Numbered from the stretch's first letter, positions 52,033 to 61,439 are shown. The stretch is 64,000 nt of DNA from Oceanidesulfovibrio marinus (GCF_013085545.1 NZ_CP039543.1:1550001-1614000); one strand, 5' to 3'. The notes: generated from the letters alone by a model not told the origin. Numbers and translations: made by a program.

Positions 52033-53316
52033 CTACATCGCGCCCTGCGCCCAGGGCATGACCAGGTGCATGCCCTGACCGCGGAACCAGACCCCGACCA
52101 CCGTGCACATGGACAGGACCACCACTGCGAGCAGCAGCCCGGCCATGACAGCCTCGGCGCGGGTATACCGAAGCTTCCGGACCATCAGCGCGTATAGGGC
52201 GACCGCAAGCACGATGAGCACCGCCGTGGGCGCAAGGCCGCGCGTGATCAGCGTGTTCGCGGCCACGGCGTCCGAGCTCAGGACCAAAGTATCAAGGAGA
52301 ATCACGCCAAAGGTAGCGGCTATCCCGGCAACGGCTGTCCAGATGGCTGCAACACGGCCGCGTTCCGATCCGAACCAGACGCCGGACGGCAGCGAACTTC
52401 CGCGCCAGAACGGGATTGCCAGCAGGATCACCCCACCCAGCAGCGGCCAGACAAAGACCGCGTACACCGGGTGGATGTGCAGCAGCAGCTCCTGGAAGCC
52501 CTGGAAGTACCACGGCGCCTTGGTCGGGTTCGGGCTCATGCCCGGGTTGGCCTGCTCCTGCAACGGCGCGTTCCAGACCATGGCCAGAAGCAGCACCAGA
52601 GCTACCAGCGTGAGCCCCACGGCGGCTTCGCGCATGACCAGGTCGGGCACGGTGGGCGAGCGTTCCGCCCTGCCCTGCTCCGCCTGCACCAGACCGCCGG
52701 CGCGGCGCACCAGCCAGAAGTGCCAGAGCATCAGGATGAACAGGGAGCCGGGAATGAACGCCACGTGCAGCACAAAGAAGTTGGCCAGAGTGGACGGGCC
52801 TATCTCGGACCCGCCGCGGAACAGCGCCTGCAACCACTCGCCGCACAGAGGTATGTAGCCCAGCATGCTGGTGCAGATGGTCACTGCCCAGTAGGCGAGC
52901 TGGTCCCAGGGCAGCAGATAGCCTGTGAAGTTGGCGGCCAGGAGCAGCACAAGCAGGGCCAGGCCGATGATCCAGTTGAGCCGCCGTCCTGGTCCGAAGG
53001 CTCCGGTCAGAATCACCCGCAGAAGATGCAGCAAGGCGACCGCGACCAGCAGGTTGGCGCTCCAGTAGTGGATGTTGCGCACCCAGAGGCCGAAGGGGAC
53101 CTCGCGCGTCAGGGTGAGCACGGAGCTGTAGGCGGAATCTGTGGAGGGCTGGTAGACCAGCAAAAGCAGGATGCCGGTGAGGAACAACAGGCCGGTCAGC
53201 GTGACCGCCATGCCCCCCAGTCCCCAGCTCAGGGTGAACCTGAGCGTGCTGAACGACACGCTGCGCGGATGCAGGTGGAGGATCAGGTCGGTGATGGATC
53301 TTCTGGAAGACCGCAT
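52033..53316 (-). CDS. Cytochrome b of a bc-type quinol oxidoreductase (fused N- and C-terminal halves)
   Basis: A 427-residue cytochrome b. Haem histidines are in WVRNIHYWSANLLVAVALLHLLRVI (helix B) and FFVLHVAFIPGSLFILMLWHFWLVRR (helix D), with GYLLPWDQLAYWAV after helix C. The Qo loop PNPTKAPWYFQGFQELLLH takes the place of the PEWY region and resembles the b6f/Chlorobi-type subunit IV (P-x-W-Y). The C-terminal part has four or five further helices. It is the first gene of the three-gene complex. Confidence 0.92.
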   Translation of the reverse strand: MRSSRRSITDLILHLHPRSVSFSTLRFTLSWGLGGMAVTLTGLLFLTGILLLLVYQPSTDSAYSSVLTLTREVPFGLWVRNIHYWSANLLVAVALLHLLRVILTGAFGPGRRLNWIIGLALLVLLLAANFTGYLLPWDQLAYWAVTICTSMLGYIPLCGEWLQALFRGGSEIGPSTLANFFVLHVAFIPGSLFILMLWHFWLVRRAGGLVQAEQGRAERSPTVPDLVMREAAVGLTLVALVLLLAMVWNAPLQEQANPGMSPNPTKAPWYFQGFQELLLHIHPVYAVFVWPLLGGVILLAIPFWRGSSLPSGVWFGSERGRVAAIWTAVAGIAATFGVILLDTLVLSSDAVAANTLITRGLAPTAVLIVLAVALYALMVRKLRYTRAEAVMAGLLLAVVVLSMCTVVGVWFRGQGMHLVMPWAQGAM

Positions 53317-53372
53317 TCAGTTGTCCCGCGCGCTGCAATTGGAGATGGAGGAGCGTCTTCCTGTTACCATGA

Positions 53373-53405
53373 CGGGGAGCGAAATCGAAGCAATTTCGCT
53401 CCCCG
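53373..53405. terminator. Long hairpin between the cytochrome b start and the sulfatase stop
   Basis: CGGGGAGCGAAAT and ATTTCGCTCCCCG form a perfect 13-bp stem with a 7-base loop. It lies 8 bases past the sulfatase stop (minus strand), so it most likely ends that transcript; no T-run follows. Confidence 0.5.
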
Positions 53406-53412
53406 AGGTGTA

Positions 53413-55047
53413 CTAGTTACCGGGTTGCCCGTTTTGCATCTTCTTCTGCACCTCTTTGATCTTCGCTTTCACCTGCTCCAGGTTGAAGGATGCCGGATCC
53501 TGCTGCGGCGGGAAGTCGATAAAGGTCCTGGCGAGCTTCGCCACCTCCTTCTGCACAAAGGTGAAGCGCCAGAACTCATGCGCAAAGAAGTCCATCATGG
53601 CGCTCGGGCACTCTGCAAAGCTTTTGCACCGCTCGAAAGGATCAGTGCGAAGATTCGTCAGAATCGGCCAATTCACGGACTGCTTGGGTCCGAACCAGCC
53701 GTCGGGCTGATCCAGGAAGGTGAACTTGTAATCATCGATGCGCGCCGCGCCGATGTTCGCCTCGGCGAAGTACCAGACTTCATGACGCTTGGACTCTCCC
53801 GCGTCGGTCAACAGGTCCATCTGGTTGTAGCCGTCCAAGTGCACCTTGTACTCCGTACCGTCCAGTGTAAGGCCCTTCTGAAGCTGGTCGCCGATATCGG
53901 CCGGACCGCCAGCAGCGGCCACGAAGGTCGGGAACCAGTCGAGACCGGACACGATACCGTTGATCACGGCGCCTGGCTTGATCTTGCCAGGCCAACGCAT
54001 AACCATGGGTGAGCGGAAACCACCTTCCGTAACCATGCCCTTGGTTCCGGCAAAGGGCGTAATGCCGCCGTCGGGCCAGCTGAAATACTCGGCGCCGTTG
54101 TCGGTGGTCACGGCGATGATGGTGTTGTCCGAGATGCCGAGCTCGTCCAGCTTGGCCATCACGGTACCGATCACGTCGTCGAACTGGGCCATGCCGGCTT
54201 CGGAAATTGTCCAGTTGTTCTCGGGCGTGATCTTGTTCATGTACTCCTCGGACAGGTGCGTAAAGACGTGCATCCGGGAGGGGTTGAGCCACAGAAAGAA
54301 CGGCTTGCCGGCCTTGTGGCTGCGCTCGATGAAGTCGACCGACCGGCGCGCCACTTCCTCGTCGATGGTCTCCATGTTGTACTTGATGCCCTTTGTAGGA
54401 TGCGGCGGCAGCGGGCCTTCGTCGGTGATCTTCTGCTTGCCGACCTTGCCCCAGCGCGGGTCTTCCGTAGGATCATCCTTGTCCGTGGCCACGCTGGACA
54501 CCAGGTTGCGCGGGCCGACGCTTGCCTTCAGGTTCTCAGGATACGTCTTGTTGAACGGGTCCTGCATGGCGTCCAGGTGGTAGAGCCAGCCGAAGTACTC
54601 GTCGAAGCCGTGCATGGTGGGCAGGTACTTGTTCAGATCGCCCAGGTGGTTCTTGCCGAACTGGGCCGTGGCGTAGCCCTGCTCTTTCAGTGCGGTGGCG
54701 ATGGTCGGCGACTCGCTCGGCATACCGATGTCCTGTCCGGCCTGGCCGACTGTGGTGAGCCCCGTACGGATGGGCAGCTGGCCGGTGATGAAGTTGGCCC
54801 GGCCGGCCGTGCAGCTCGCCTCGGTGTAGTAATCAGTGAAAAGCGCCCCTTCGGCGGCGAGCTTGTCGATGTTGGGCGTTTTGCTTGCCATGATGCCGCG
54901 GTGATAGACGCCGATGTTGTACCAGCCGATGTCGTCGCCCATGATGTAGACGATGTTGGGTTTGGATTGCCCAAGGGCAAGCCCCGGAGCAACCGCCACT
55001 AGGAGCGCACCCAACACAGCCGCAACAAACCATTTTCGTTCTCTCAT
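53413..55047 (-). CDS. Exported arylsulfatase-type enzyme (CTAGR active site)
   Basis: A 544-residue sulfatase with a signal peptide (MRERKWFVAAVLGALLVAVAPGLALG). Metal and active-site motifs are PNIVYIMGDDIGW, the formylglycine-site SCTAGRANFITG (Cys-X-Ala-X-Arg), FGKNHLGD, TTDNGAEYFSW and GGFRSPMVMRWPG. The Cys must be converted to formylglycine by a maturase, and none is in the window. The CXAXR form is the variant handled by anaerobic radical-SAM maturases. It releases sulfate from an ester in the periplasm; the organic substrate is unknown. It is the last gene of the sulfatase-HAD-sulfatase series. Confidence 0.92.
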   Translation of the reverse strand: MRERKWFVAAVLGALLVAVAPGLALGQSKPNIVYIMGDDIGWYNIGVYHRGIMASKTPNIDKLAAEGALFTDYYTEASCTAGRANFITGQLPIRTGLTTVGQAGQDIGMPSESPTIATALKEQGYATAQFGKNHLGDLNKYLPTMHGFDEYFGWLYHLDAMQDPFNKTYPENLKASVGPRNLVSSVATDKDDPTEDPRWGKVGKQKITDEGPLPPHPTKGIKYNMETIDEEVARRSVDFIERSHKAGKPFFLWLNPSRMHVFTHLSEEYMNKITPENNWTISEAGMAQFDDVIGTVMAKLDELGISDNTIIAVTTDNGAEYFSWPDGGITPFAGTKGMVTEGGFRSPMVMRWPGKIKPGAVINGIVSGLDWFPTFVAAAGGPADIGDQLQKGLTLDGTEYKVHLDGYNQMDLLTDAGESKRHEVWYFAEANIGAARIDDYKFTFLDQPDGWFGPKQSVNWPILTNLRTDPFERCKSFAECPSAMMDFFAHEFWRFTFVQKEVAKLARTFIDFPPQQDPASFNLEQVKAKIKEVQKKMQNGQPGN

Positions 55048-55193
55048 ACATCACCTCCAGAGGAACTAAGGTTACATCATGCCAACAATATTCAGCCTGC
55101 GCGGTACCCTGCCGGCGCTCACTCGATGAAAAAGCACCGGGAAAACCGGAAGGTATCGCTACAGGCTGCGTTATCTGATGCGTCCACCCCTCC

Positions 55194-56183
55194 TCACTGC
55201 CCATCCGGCGGGTAGACTGCGTTCCAGTCATCCTTCATGTCCACAACGGTCCAGCCATTGGCTGCCGCTTCCTTGAGAGCGTTTTCCGCGCCCTTGTCGT
55301 AGGCGAACTCCCGCTCGGCGTCTGTGTGGTGCACCAGCAGGGCGAACCGTGCGCCGGGGCCTGCCATGGTCCATTGGAGCATCTGCAGGTCGCCGTCGGA
55401 GTTGCCGAAGGCGGCGATGGGTCGCCGGCCTATATGGGAGTTGATGCCCACGGGCTTGCCGGTCTTGTCGTCGACAAAGTTCATGTCCGGCAGCCGGATG
55501 AGCACCGGGCCGTCCGGACGCATCTCGAACCTGGTCTTGATGCTGCTACCCACCACCTGCTCCGGCGGGATGCCGTAGACGTTATCGGTCCAGGGGCGCA
55601 TGAACTCGATGCCGCCGCCCGAGACGATGAAGGTCTTGAAGCCGTTGTCGCGCAGGTAGTCGAGCAGTTCGAGCATGGGCTGGTAGACCATCTGCGTGTA
55701 GAGGCGGTGGGTTTCCGGATGTTTCGCCGTGGCGATCCACATGGTCACGATGTTCTCGAACTCCGCGGTGGTCATGCCCGTGTGGGTGGCCATGACTATT
55801 TCGAGAGCCGCCTTCTGCCCGCCTTCCAGGGCCTTTTTCGTATCGCCCTTGAGCAGCGAGGCGAATGGCTCCTGGGTCTGCCATTCCGGATGCTCGGGCG
55901 CGAGCGCCTTGACGCGGTCCAGCGCGAAGAAGAGCTGGAAGTACAAAGGCTTCTCCGCCCACAGCGTACCGTCGTTGTCAAAGGTGGCGATGCGCTCCTC
56001 CACAGGCACAAAGTCCGCCGTGCCGTCCGCGGTCACCTTCTCCACAAAATCAATGATCGCCGTCTTGGCCGGTCCGTCGTTCCAGGACAGCAGCGGATCG
56101 TCGGCCCGGGCCGTCTGGCAGAACACCAGGATAAAGGCCAGTACGACTGCGGCGCGAAGTACTTGTTTCATACGGTTGCACAT
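55194..56183 (-). CDS. Exported HAD-superfamily phosphatase-like hydrolase
   Basis: A 329-residue protein with a signal peptide (MKQVLRAAVVLAFILVFCQTARADD). HAD motifs are the nucleophile Asp in IATFDNDGTLW, TFIVSGGGIEF (motif II) and AAFGNSDGDLQML (motif IV). They are like phosphoserine phosphatase, but the protein is exported. ATG 56183 has AAGGAG at nine bases and starts MCNRMKQ. It lies between two sulfatase genes in the same direction, so it may act on the same substrate or on a phosphoryl group beside the sulfate ester. The substrate is unknown. Confidence 0.85.
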   Translation of the reverse strand: MCNRMKQVLRAAVVLAFILVFCQTARADDPLLSWNDGPAKTAIIDFVEKVTADGTADFVPVEERIATFDNDGTLWAEKPLYFQLFFALDRVKALAPEHPEWQTQEPFASLLKGDTKKALEGGQKAALEIVMATHTGMTTAEFENIVTMWIATAKHPETHRLYTQMVYQPMLELLDYLRDNGFKTFIVSGGGIEFMRPWTDNVYGIPPEQVVGSSIKTRFEMRPDGPVLIRLPDMNFVDDKTGKPVGINSHIGRRPIAAFGNSDGDLQMLQWTMAGPGARFALLVHHTDAEREFAYDKGAENALKEAAANGWTVVDMKDDWNAVYPPDGQ

Positions 56184-56307
56184 GAGTGTTTTCTCCTTCA
56201 TTGCCCGCGGCGTTGCGAATCGTCCCAGACAGCACCGGCCCCCAGGTGCGTTTACCCGAGGGCCGGTCGTCTCAAGGCTGCGGTGCAATTACGTCCACGG
56301 GGGACAG

Positions 56308-57945
56308 CTAGTTGCCGGAAGGCAGCGGAATGTGGATGCCTTCATTCTGGAGCCTTTCCCGAACGTATTGGAGACGCTGATATTGGGAAATGGTCACAGG
56401 ACCGGTGTAGACCTCGCTCTGGAGCTTGCGCGGCGGGTCCTTCACGTAGGTCTTCATCAACTCGCTGACGGCTTGGTTGAAGGTCACCAGCGTCCAGGTC
56501 CGCTCCGTATAGTTGTTCATGAAGATGTCGTAGCGCTCCTGCGGGTCCTGCCAGAGATCGAAGATCTGCGGCGCGGTGGCCACGTACTTCTCGGGGCCCT
56601 TCCAGCCCAGGTTGCTGTCCACGGCCAGGGCGCCGGTGGCCTGTCCGTCGTCGCCGCGCAGGTTGAACACTGCCTTGTAGTTGCCGGCGCGGACGGCGCC
56701 GGGGGTCAGCTCGTTCTCGGTGAAGTAGAACCAGTTGGTGCGCTCGCACTTGCCGGTGCCGAACAGCACGGGGGACATGTCGTAGCTGTCGAAGACGATC
56801 GGCTTGTCCTCACGGTCCTTCTCCGGAAGCTTGATTCCGGCCACGGAGGCGAAGGTGGCCATCAGGTCCAGACCGCCGAGGATGTCGTTATTCCGGACGC
56901 CGGCCTTGATCTTTCCAGGCATCCAGGCAATGGCCGGAACACGGTTGCCGCCTTCGCGGACCGTGCCCTTGGTGCCGCGGAACGGCGTGTAGCCGGCGTC
57001 GGGATACACGTCCTGCCAGGCGCCGTTGTCCGTGGTCCAGAAGACCAGGGTGTTCTTGTCGAGACCGAGCTCGCGGAGCTTGTTCATGATGTTGCCGACC
57101 CTGGTGTCGAGCTCCACGATGGAGTCGGCGTACTTGGTCTTGGACAGGGACTTGTGCTCGAACTCGGGCGCCGGCAGGTTGGGCTGGTGCACCTTCATGA
57201 AGTTCGCGTTGATGAAGAACGGCTTGTCGGACTTGGCCGCTTCGTCAAGAAACTCCAGGGTGGCTTTTTCCACATACTGGTCCAGGAAAGGAACGCCGAC
57301 CACGCCCTTGTCCGGGGTGTCCACATACTCGCCGTTAACCTTGAAGTCTTCTTTGGCCTGCTCGCCAGCCTTGCCGGAGAGCGAGCCCTTGGTCACCTTC
57401 TGGAACATGTCGCGCAGCTTGGGGTCCATGTCCGGGAACCACTTCGGATCGCCGTAGGTATAGGCGTTGAGGTGGTACAGGAAGGCGTACTTCATCTCGT
57501 CGTAGCCCTGGGCGTTGGGCAGGGCGTAGTCGGCCTCGCCCAGGTGCCATTTGCCGGTAAAGTAGGTCTGGTAGCCGGCCTGCTTGAGCACCGAGGCCAG
57601 GGTCCACTCGGCCGCCGGCAACCCACCGCCCTGGCCCTGGAATGCCACGGTGGTCATGCCGCTGCGGTTGGGGATGCGGCCGGTCTGCATGGCGGCGCGG
57701 CCCGGGGTGCAGCTCGGCTGGGCGTAGAACGAGAACATCGCCATGCCCTCGTCGGCTAGGCGGTCGAAGTTGGGCGTGGGCATGCCGCGGCCTTCGCCGC
57801 CGCCGTACACGCCGAGATCGCCGTAGCCGGTGTCGTCGGAAACAATCAACAGGATGTTCGGTTTATCGGCCGCTTGTGCAAACGCGGCAAGACAGAAGAC
57901 ACTCAAGAAAACAAAAGCAATCAGCAACGCTCTTTTTTTCATCAT
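56308..57945 (-). CDS. Exported arylsulfatase-type enzyme (CTPGR active site)
   Basis: A 545-residue sulfatase with a signal peptide (MMKKRALLIAFVFLSVFCLAAFAQAAD). Motifs are PNILLIVSDDTGYGDLG, PSCTPGRAAMQTGR (classical Cys-X-Pro-X-Arg), FTGKWHLGEA, VFWTTDNGAWQD and KGTVREGGNRVPAIAWMPG. The ATG at 57945 has AGGAG five bases upstream. It is only distantly similar to the second sulfatase of the cluster, so the pair probably acts on different positions or compounds and is not a recent duplication. It heads the minus-strand series next to the AraC gene. Confidence 0.92.
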   Translation of the reverse strand: MMKKRALLIAFVFLSVFCLAAFAQAADKPNILLIVSDDTGYGDLGVYGGGEGRGMPTPNFDRLADEGMAMFSFYAQPSCTPGRAAMQTGRIPNRSGMTTVAFQGQGGGLPAAEWTLASVLKQAGYQTYFTGKWHLGEADYALPNAQGYDEMKYAFLYHLNAYTYGDPKWFPDMDPKLRDMFQKVTKGSLSGKAGEQAKEDFKVNGEYVDTPDKGVVGVPFLDQYVEKATLEFLDEAAKSDKPFFINANFMKVHQPNLPAPEFEHKSLSKTKYADSIVELDTRVGNIMNKLRELGLDKNTLVFWTTDNGAWQDVYPDAGYTPFRGTKGTVREGGNRVPAIAWMPGKIKAGVRNNDILGGLDLMATFASVAGIKLPEKDREDKPIVFDSYDMSPVLFGTGKCERTNWFYFTENELTPGAVRAGNYKAVFNLRGDDGQATGALAVDSNLGWKGPEKYVATAPQIFDLWQDPQERYDIFMNNYTERTWTLVTFNQAVSELMKTYVKDPPRKLQSEVYTGPVTISQYQRLQYVRERLQNEGIHIPLPSGN

Positions 57946-58019
57946 CGTTCTCCTATCACCGGTGATATGTTCCATATGAATGCCAAAGGGTTCGCCTGGT
58001 TTTCAGACGACATTGGCCG

Positions 58020-59081
58020 TCAAAGACTCCGTTCCTGCGTCAAAGCCCCCTGTGGGGGATCGGCCCGGACAACTTCCTGTAATCGCCCCTCCTTTCTGAA
58101 CGCCCGGGGCGACATGCCTGTCAGGGTGCGGAAGAAATGCGTGAAACACGTAGGATCTGCGTAGCCTACGTCGTGCGCTATGTCCGCTACTGGCAAATCT
58201 GTTTCCAGAAGCAGCGTCCGGCTCACCTCGAAACGCGCCTGGTTGTAGAGGCGCTTGAAGTTCGTCTCCCTCGCGGCAAGCTTGCGTTGCAACGTCCTGA
58301 CGCTCATGAAGGAGTGCTCCGCAGCCATCCCGACGGTGAAGATGTTCATCCCCACGTAGGACTTCATGAGCTGCCTTAAGGAATCGACAAACTCCCGGCT
58401 CGGGCACTCTTCCCCATTATAAATGATTTCATGCGGCTTTCCGTTGGCCGGTCGAGACCCGAGCAACGGCAACGGTACTTCAAAGCCTGTAAACTTTGCG
58501 TCATAGTAAACCTGCCCATCTTCAAAATTAACGTTGATAACGTCCTTGCCTACGTGATTTTCCTGAAGATAGACCCGTGCAGGTTTAAACGGCCAACCAA
58601 GATATTCCCGAACAGCCCCAAGAAGTATTCCCAACGTGTACAATTCCGTCTGCGGGATACGCGACTGGCTGCTGTCTGATATGACAAGAACAATATTGAC
58701 CTTACCGTCAAGACTGTTCTCATATCGCATCGACACCTGGACATAGGAGCTTTCTTTTACCATGTTGCTACACAGCGAATGAAGATACTCTTTCAGTGTC
58801 GTGTAACTTCCTACTGAATTAATTTCCTTGGCGTAAAATCCATATGTACGACCATGAAGCCCAGCCTTGAGCATGCAATCATATATTCCTGTCTGGTATG
58901 TTGCGTCTTTTATAAATCGTGCAGCAGAAAATGACGTGACAAATCCTCCTTGCCTTCTCTCGCATCTTTGCGGAATGCAGTGACGGTCCATCAAAGATGT
59001 TGCAGAAAAGCCGACTTGTTGTAGATAGTCAGCAATTCTGAAGACGTGTGAAAGCCGGGCTAATGGGATGTGCTGAGTCAT
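58020..59081 (-). CDS. AraC-family transcriptional regulator (OruR/ArgR-like N-terminal domain)
   Basis: A 353-residue AraC-type protein. The N-terminal ligand part is about residues 1-230 (LSHVFRIADYLQQVGFSATSLMDRHCIP...). The C-terminal double HTH is FTVGMAAEHSFMSVRTLQRKLAARETNFKRLYNQARFEVSRTLLLETDLPVADIAHDVGYADPTCFTHFFRTLTGMSPRAFRK. It is divergent from the outer-membrane protein genes, and in line with the sulfatase series that begins 75 bases after its stop, so it probably controls both. Its base composition is clearly lower in GC than its neighbours in the middle part, a hint of acquisition. Confidence 0.9.
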   Translation of the reverse strand: MTQHIPLARLSHVFRIADYLQQVGFSATSLMDRHCIPQRCERRQGGFVTSFSAARFIKDATYQTGIYDCMLKAGLHGRTYGFYAKEINSVGSYTTLKEYLHSLCSNMVKESSYVQVSMRYENSLDGKVNIVLVISDSSQSRIPQTELYTLGILLGAVREYLGWPFKPARVYLQENHVGKDVINVNFEDGQVYYDAKFTGFEVPLPLLGSRPANGKPHEIIYNGEECPSREFVDSLRQLMKSYVGMNIFTVGMAAEHSFMSVRTLQRKLAARETNFKRLYNQARFEVSRTLLLETDLPVADIAHDVGYADPTCFTHFFRTLTGMSPRAFRKEGRLQEVVRADPPQGALTQERSL

Positions 59082-59104
59082 TGCCCCAACCTTTGGGAAA
59101 ACGA

Positions 59105-59127
59105 TTTTTCAATGTCTCATTGAAAAA
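59105..59127. promoter_or_regulatory. Perfect 23-bp palindrome in the AraC/outer-membrane divergent region
   Basis: TTTTTCAATG-TCT-CATTGAAAAA lies 24 bases upstream of the AraC start codon, in the shared promoter region. Likely an operator; a two-way terminator is less likely because both flanking genes point away from it. Confidence 0.5.
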
Positions 59128-59397
59128 CAAAAGCGTGTGTAGAAGTCAACGGTTCGCGCAGCACGGACATCGTTCTCCATCCTCCATCGCTACCGCTGCC
59201 ATTTTCTGCCTGGCCCCGTCGGCAATGGCTTCAGACGTCCTCACGCACCCGCCGATATCATCACTTTCCGCCCAAGCTCTCCCATTAAATGGCGCTTATT
59301 ATCAGGTTTTTCGCTTCAACACGTGTCAAGTTATGCAGCAATCTACATTCTGATGCTTTTGTGGCGGCTCTCAGTCATCTATCGGGGGGAAATCCAC

Positions 59398-60411
59398 ATG
59401 CCGGCACTGCAACGCCTCAATCTGTATTGCTTTTTGCTTGCAGCTCTATGGGTCATTCTCCCAGTCGGGGCATCACCCGGCGCCATACAAGAAGCCCTGG
59501 CGTCCAGCGACCAGAAGCTTTGCTACGACCTCAAGGGCACATCGAATCAGCTAGTTTTCGGTAAACAGGCCGCAGTCAACAGCGAGGGTCTTGCGGCGGA
59601 CGAGTCCCAGGGAGCCGACCTGGCCCAGGAGTCCAGCAACCCTGTCGGATCACTGACGATGTTCAACATCAAGACGAGCCTGGCCCTGGTCGACTCCAGG
59701 GAGGGCCCCTACTCCGACAGAACCGATACCTCGCTGATCATCAATGTCCAGCCGGTCATTCCCATCACCTTGTCCGAGGACTGGCGGCTGCTGATGCGGC
59801 CTGTCATTCCGCTTATCAGCCAGCCGTACCGGACCTTCGCCACTGCGGGCAGCCGCCGTCACAAGACGCTTGTGGACACGGGCACCGACTACACGTTCGG
59901 CCTTGGCGATATTGTCTTTGCCGCTATGTTTTCTCCGGTTTCCAAGGAGGCCGAGGGATTCATCGGGGGCCTCGGGCCGACATTCATGTTTCCCACGGCC
60001 ACGGACAAGATCCTGGGCCGCGGCAAGTGGTCCATCGGCTCGGCCGGGTTCCTCGGATACTCGGGCAAAGGCTGGATAGCCGGCATCTTTCCGCAGCACT
60101 GGTGGTCCGTGGGCGGCGATCCCGACCGCAACGACGTCAGCCTGACCCAGGCGCAGTACTTTGCCATGCTCGGCCTGGGGAATGGTTGGCAGATAGGCAT
60201 GGCCCCGACCATCACCATAGACTGGCTGCAAAAGGACCCGGACAACAGGTGGACCGTTCCCGTTGGCCTGATGCTGGCCAAGATCGTCCATGTGGGCAAA
60301 GTACCGGTGAAGATTGCCGCATCCGCCGAGTACTCGGTGTTCAGGCCGCGCACCATACCGAGCGCAGAGTGGGACTTCTGGCTGCAGCTCACCCCGATCC
60401 TGTCCTTCTGA
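59398..60411 (+). CDS. Exported beta-barrel type outer-membrane protein (transporter-like)
   Basis: A 337-residue protein with a signal peptide (LNLYCFLLAALWVILPVGASPG). The mature part alternates in the way of an outer-membrane barrel (LIINVQPVIPITLSEDWRLLMRPVIPLISQPYRT, YTFGLGDIVFAAMFSP, GGLGPTFMFPTATD, WIAGIFPQHWWSVGGD) and ends in a C-terminal aromatic residue (LQLTPILSF), the usual barrel signal. Proteins like this are often labelled neuromedin U or transporter. ATG 59398 is used (GGGGGGAA upstream). Its place in a sulfatase cluster suggests uptake of a sulfated hydrophobic compound. Confidence 0.75.
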   Translation: MPALQRLNLYCFLLAALWVILPVGASPGAIQEALASSDQKLCYDLKGTSNQLVFGKQAAVNSEGLAADESQGADLAQESSNPVGSLTMFNIKTSLALVDSREGPYSDRTDTSLIINVQPVIPITLSEDWRLLMRPVIPLISQPYRTFATAGSRRHKTLVDTGTDYTFGLGDIVFAAMFSPVSKEAEGFIGGLGPTFMFPTATDKILGRGKWSIGSAGFLGYSGKGWIAGIFPQHWWSVGGDPDRNDVSLTQAQYFAMLGLGNGWQIGMAPTITIDWLQKDPDNRWTVPVGLMLAKIVHVGKVPVKIAASAEYSVFRPRTIPSAEWDFWLQLTPILSF

Positions 60412-60594
60412 CGGGTTGGGCAGAGGCACGAGCTCACAGGGCGTACGCAAAATGCTGCGCGCGCAGGCTTTTAGGATACGATCAACAGACTCCGGCGCTT
60501 GCCATGCTCGAAGACGCCGGGAGGAAGCGCCGAAACCATGGACGCCGTGCCCCCACGGCTGGCGAGAACACCTGGACAGCGAGTGGAGGATTCC

Positions 60595-61380
60595 ATGACA
60601 CGTTTTCTGAAGGCTGCACTGATCCTCTTTGTCGTTCTCTGCCTTCCCGTTGCGGGAGTCGCGGCCGAGGAACCGCAGGACAATGCGGAGACGCGCGAGC
60701 TCAAGTACTACATCAACGCGTATGTGTGGATGCCAAGCATAACCGGCACAACCAAGGTGCTTGGTAAGACCAAAACCGTGGATGCCGGATTTTTTGACGA
60801 GGTCCTGCCGGAGCTGCGATTCGGCGCCATGCTGCACGGCGAGGTGCTGTACGGGAATCTGGTCGGGCTCTCCGCCGACATGGTCTTCGCCAGCCTCCAC
60901 TCCGAGGTGGGGTCCAGCTCGGACGTCTACCTGGACATGCTCATCGTAGACCTGCTGGCCTACTACCGATTCGGCACCTACGCCTTTGGCAGCGAGGGCC
61001 AGAACACAATCTCCGTGGACCTTCTCGGTGGGCCAAGAATCTGGGGGCTGTGGCTGAACATCGACGCTGACCTGGAGCGCGGTTCAAAATCCATCAGCAG
61101 AAGCAACACCTGGGTCGATCCAGTTATCGCCGCGCGGTCGATCTTCCACTTCGGCGACAACTGGGTCTGCTCCCTGCGCGGCGGCGTAGGCGGATTCGGC
61201 TTCGGCTCCCAGTTCACCTGGGACGCCGTGGGCATGGTCGGCTACGAGGTGACGGATGTCTTCTCCATCACCGTGGGCTACAAAGCCATCGGCCTGGACT
61301 ATTTTACGCAGAAGAGGCCCAAGATCCACATGGATCTCGTGCTCCACGGCCCCTTCATCGGCTTCGGATTCATGTTCTGA
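60595..61380 (+). CDS. Second exported beta-barrel type outer-membrane protein
   Basis: A 261-residue protein with a signal peptide (MTRFLKAALILFVVLCLPVAGVAAEE). The barrel-like mature chain includes YYINAYVWMPSITGTTKV, VGLSADMVFASLHSE, IWGLWLNIDADLERGSK and WVCSLRGGVGGFGFGSQFTWDAVGMVGYEVTDVFSITVGYKAIGLDY, and ends in aromatic IGFGFMF. ATG 60595 has GGAGG five bases upstream. It is 180 bases behind the first barrel gene and followed 60 bases later by the DUF1254 protein gene. There is no close family name; the role is probably structural or transport in the outer membrane. Confidence 0.72.
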   Translation: MTRFLKAALILFVVLCLPVAGVAAEEPQDNAETRELKYYINAYVWMPSITGTTKVLGKTKTVDAGFFDEVLPELRFGAMLHGEVLYGNLVGLSADMVFASLHSEVGSSSDVYLDMLIVDLLAYYRFGTYAFGSEGQNTISVDLLGGPRIWGLWLNIDADLERGSKSISRSNTWVDPVIAARSIFHFGDNWVCSLRGGVGGFGFGSQFTWDAVGMVGYEVTDVFSITVGYKAIGLDYFTQKRPKIHMDLVLHGPFIGFGFMF

Positions 61381-61439
61381 GCTCGGCGCAGAACAATCCG
61401 ACCGGTCCGCACAAACCATCAGTCAGGAAGGTTTGCATC

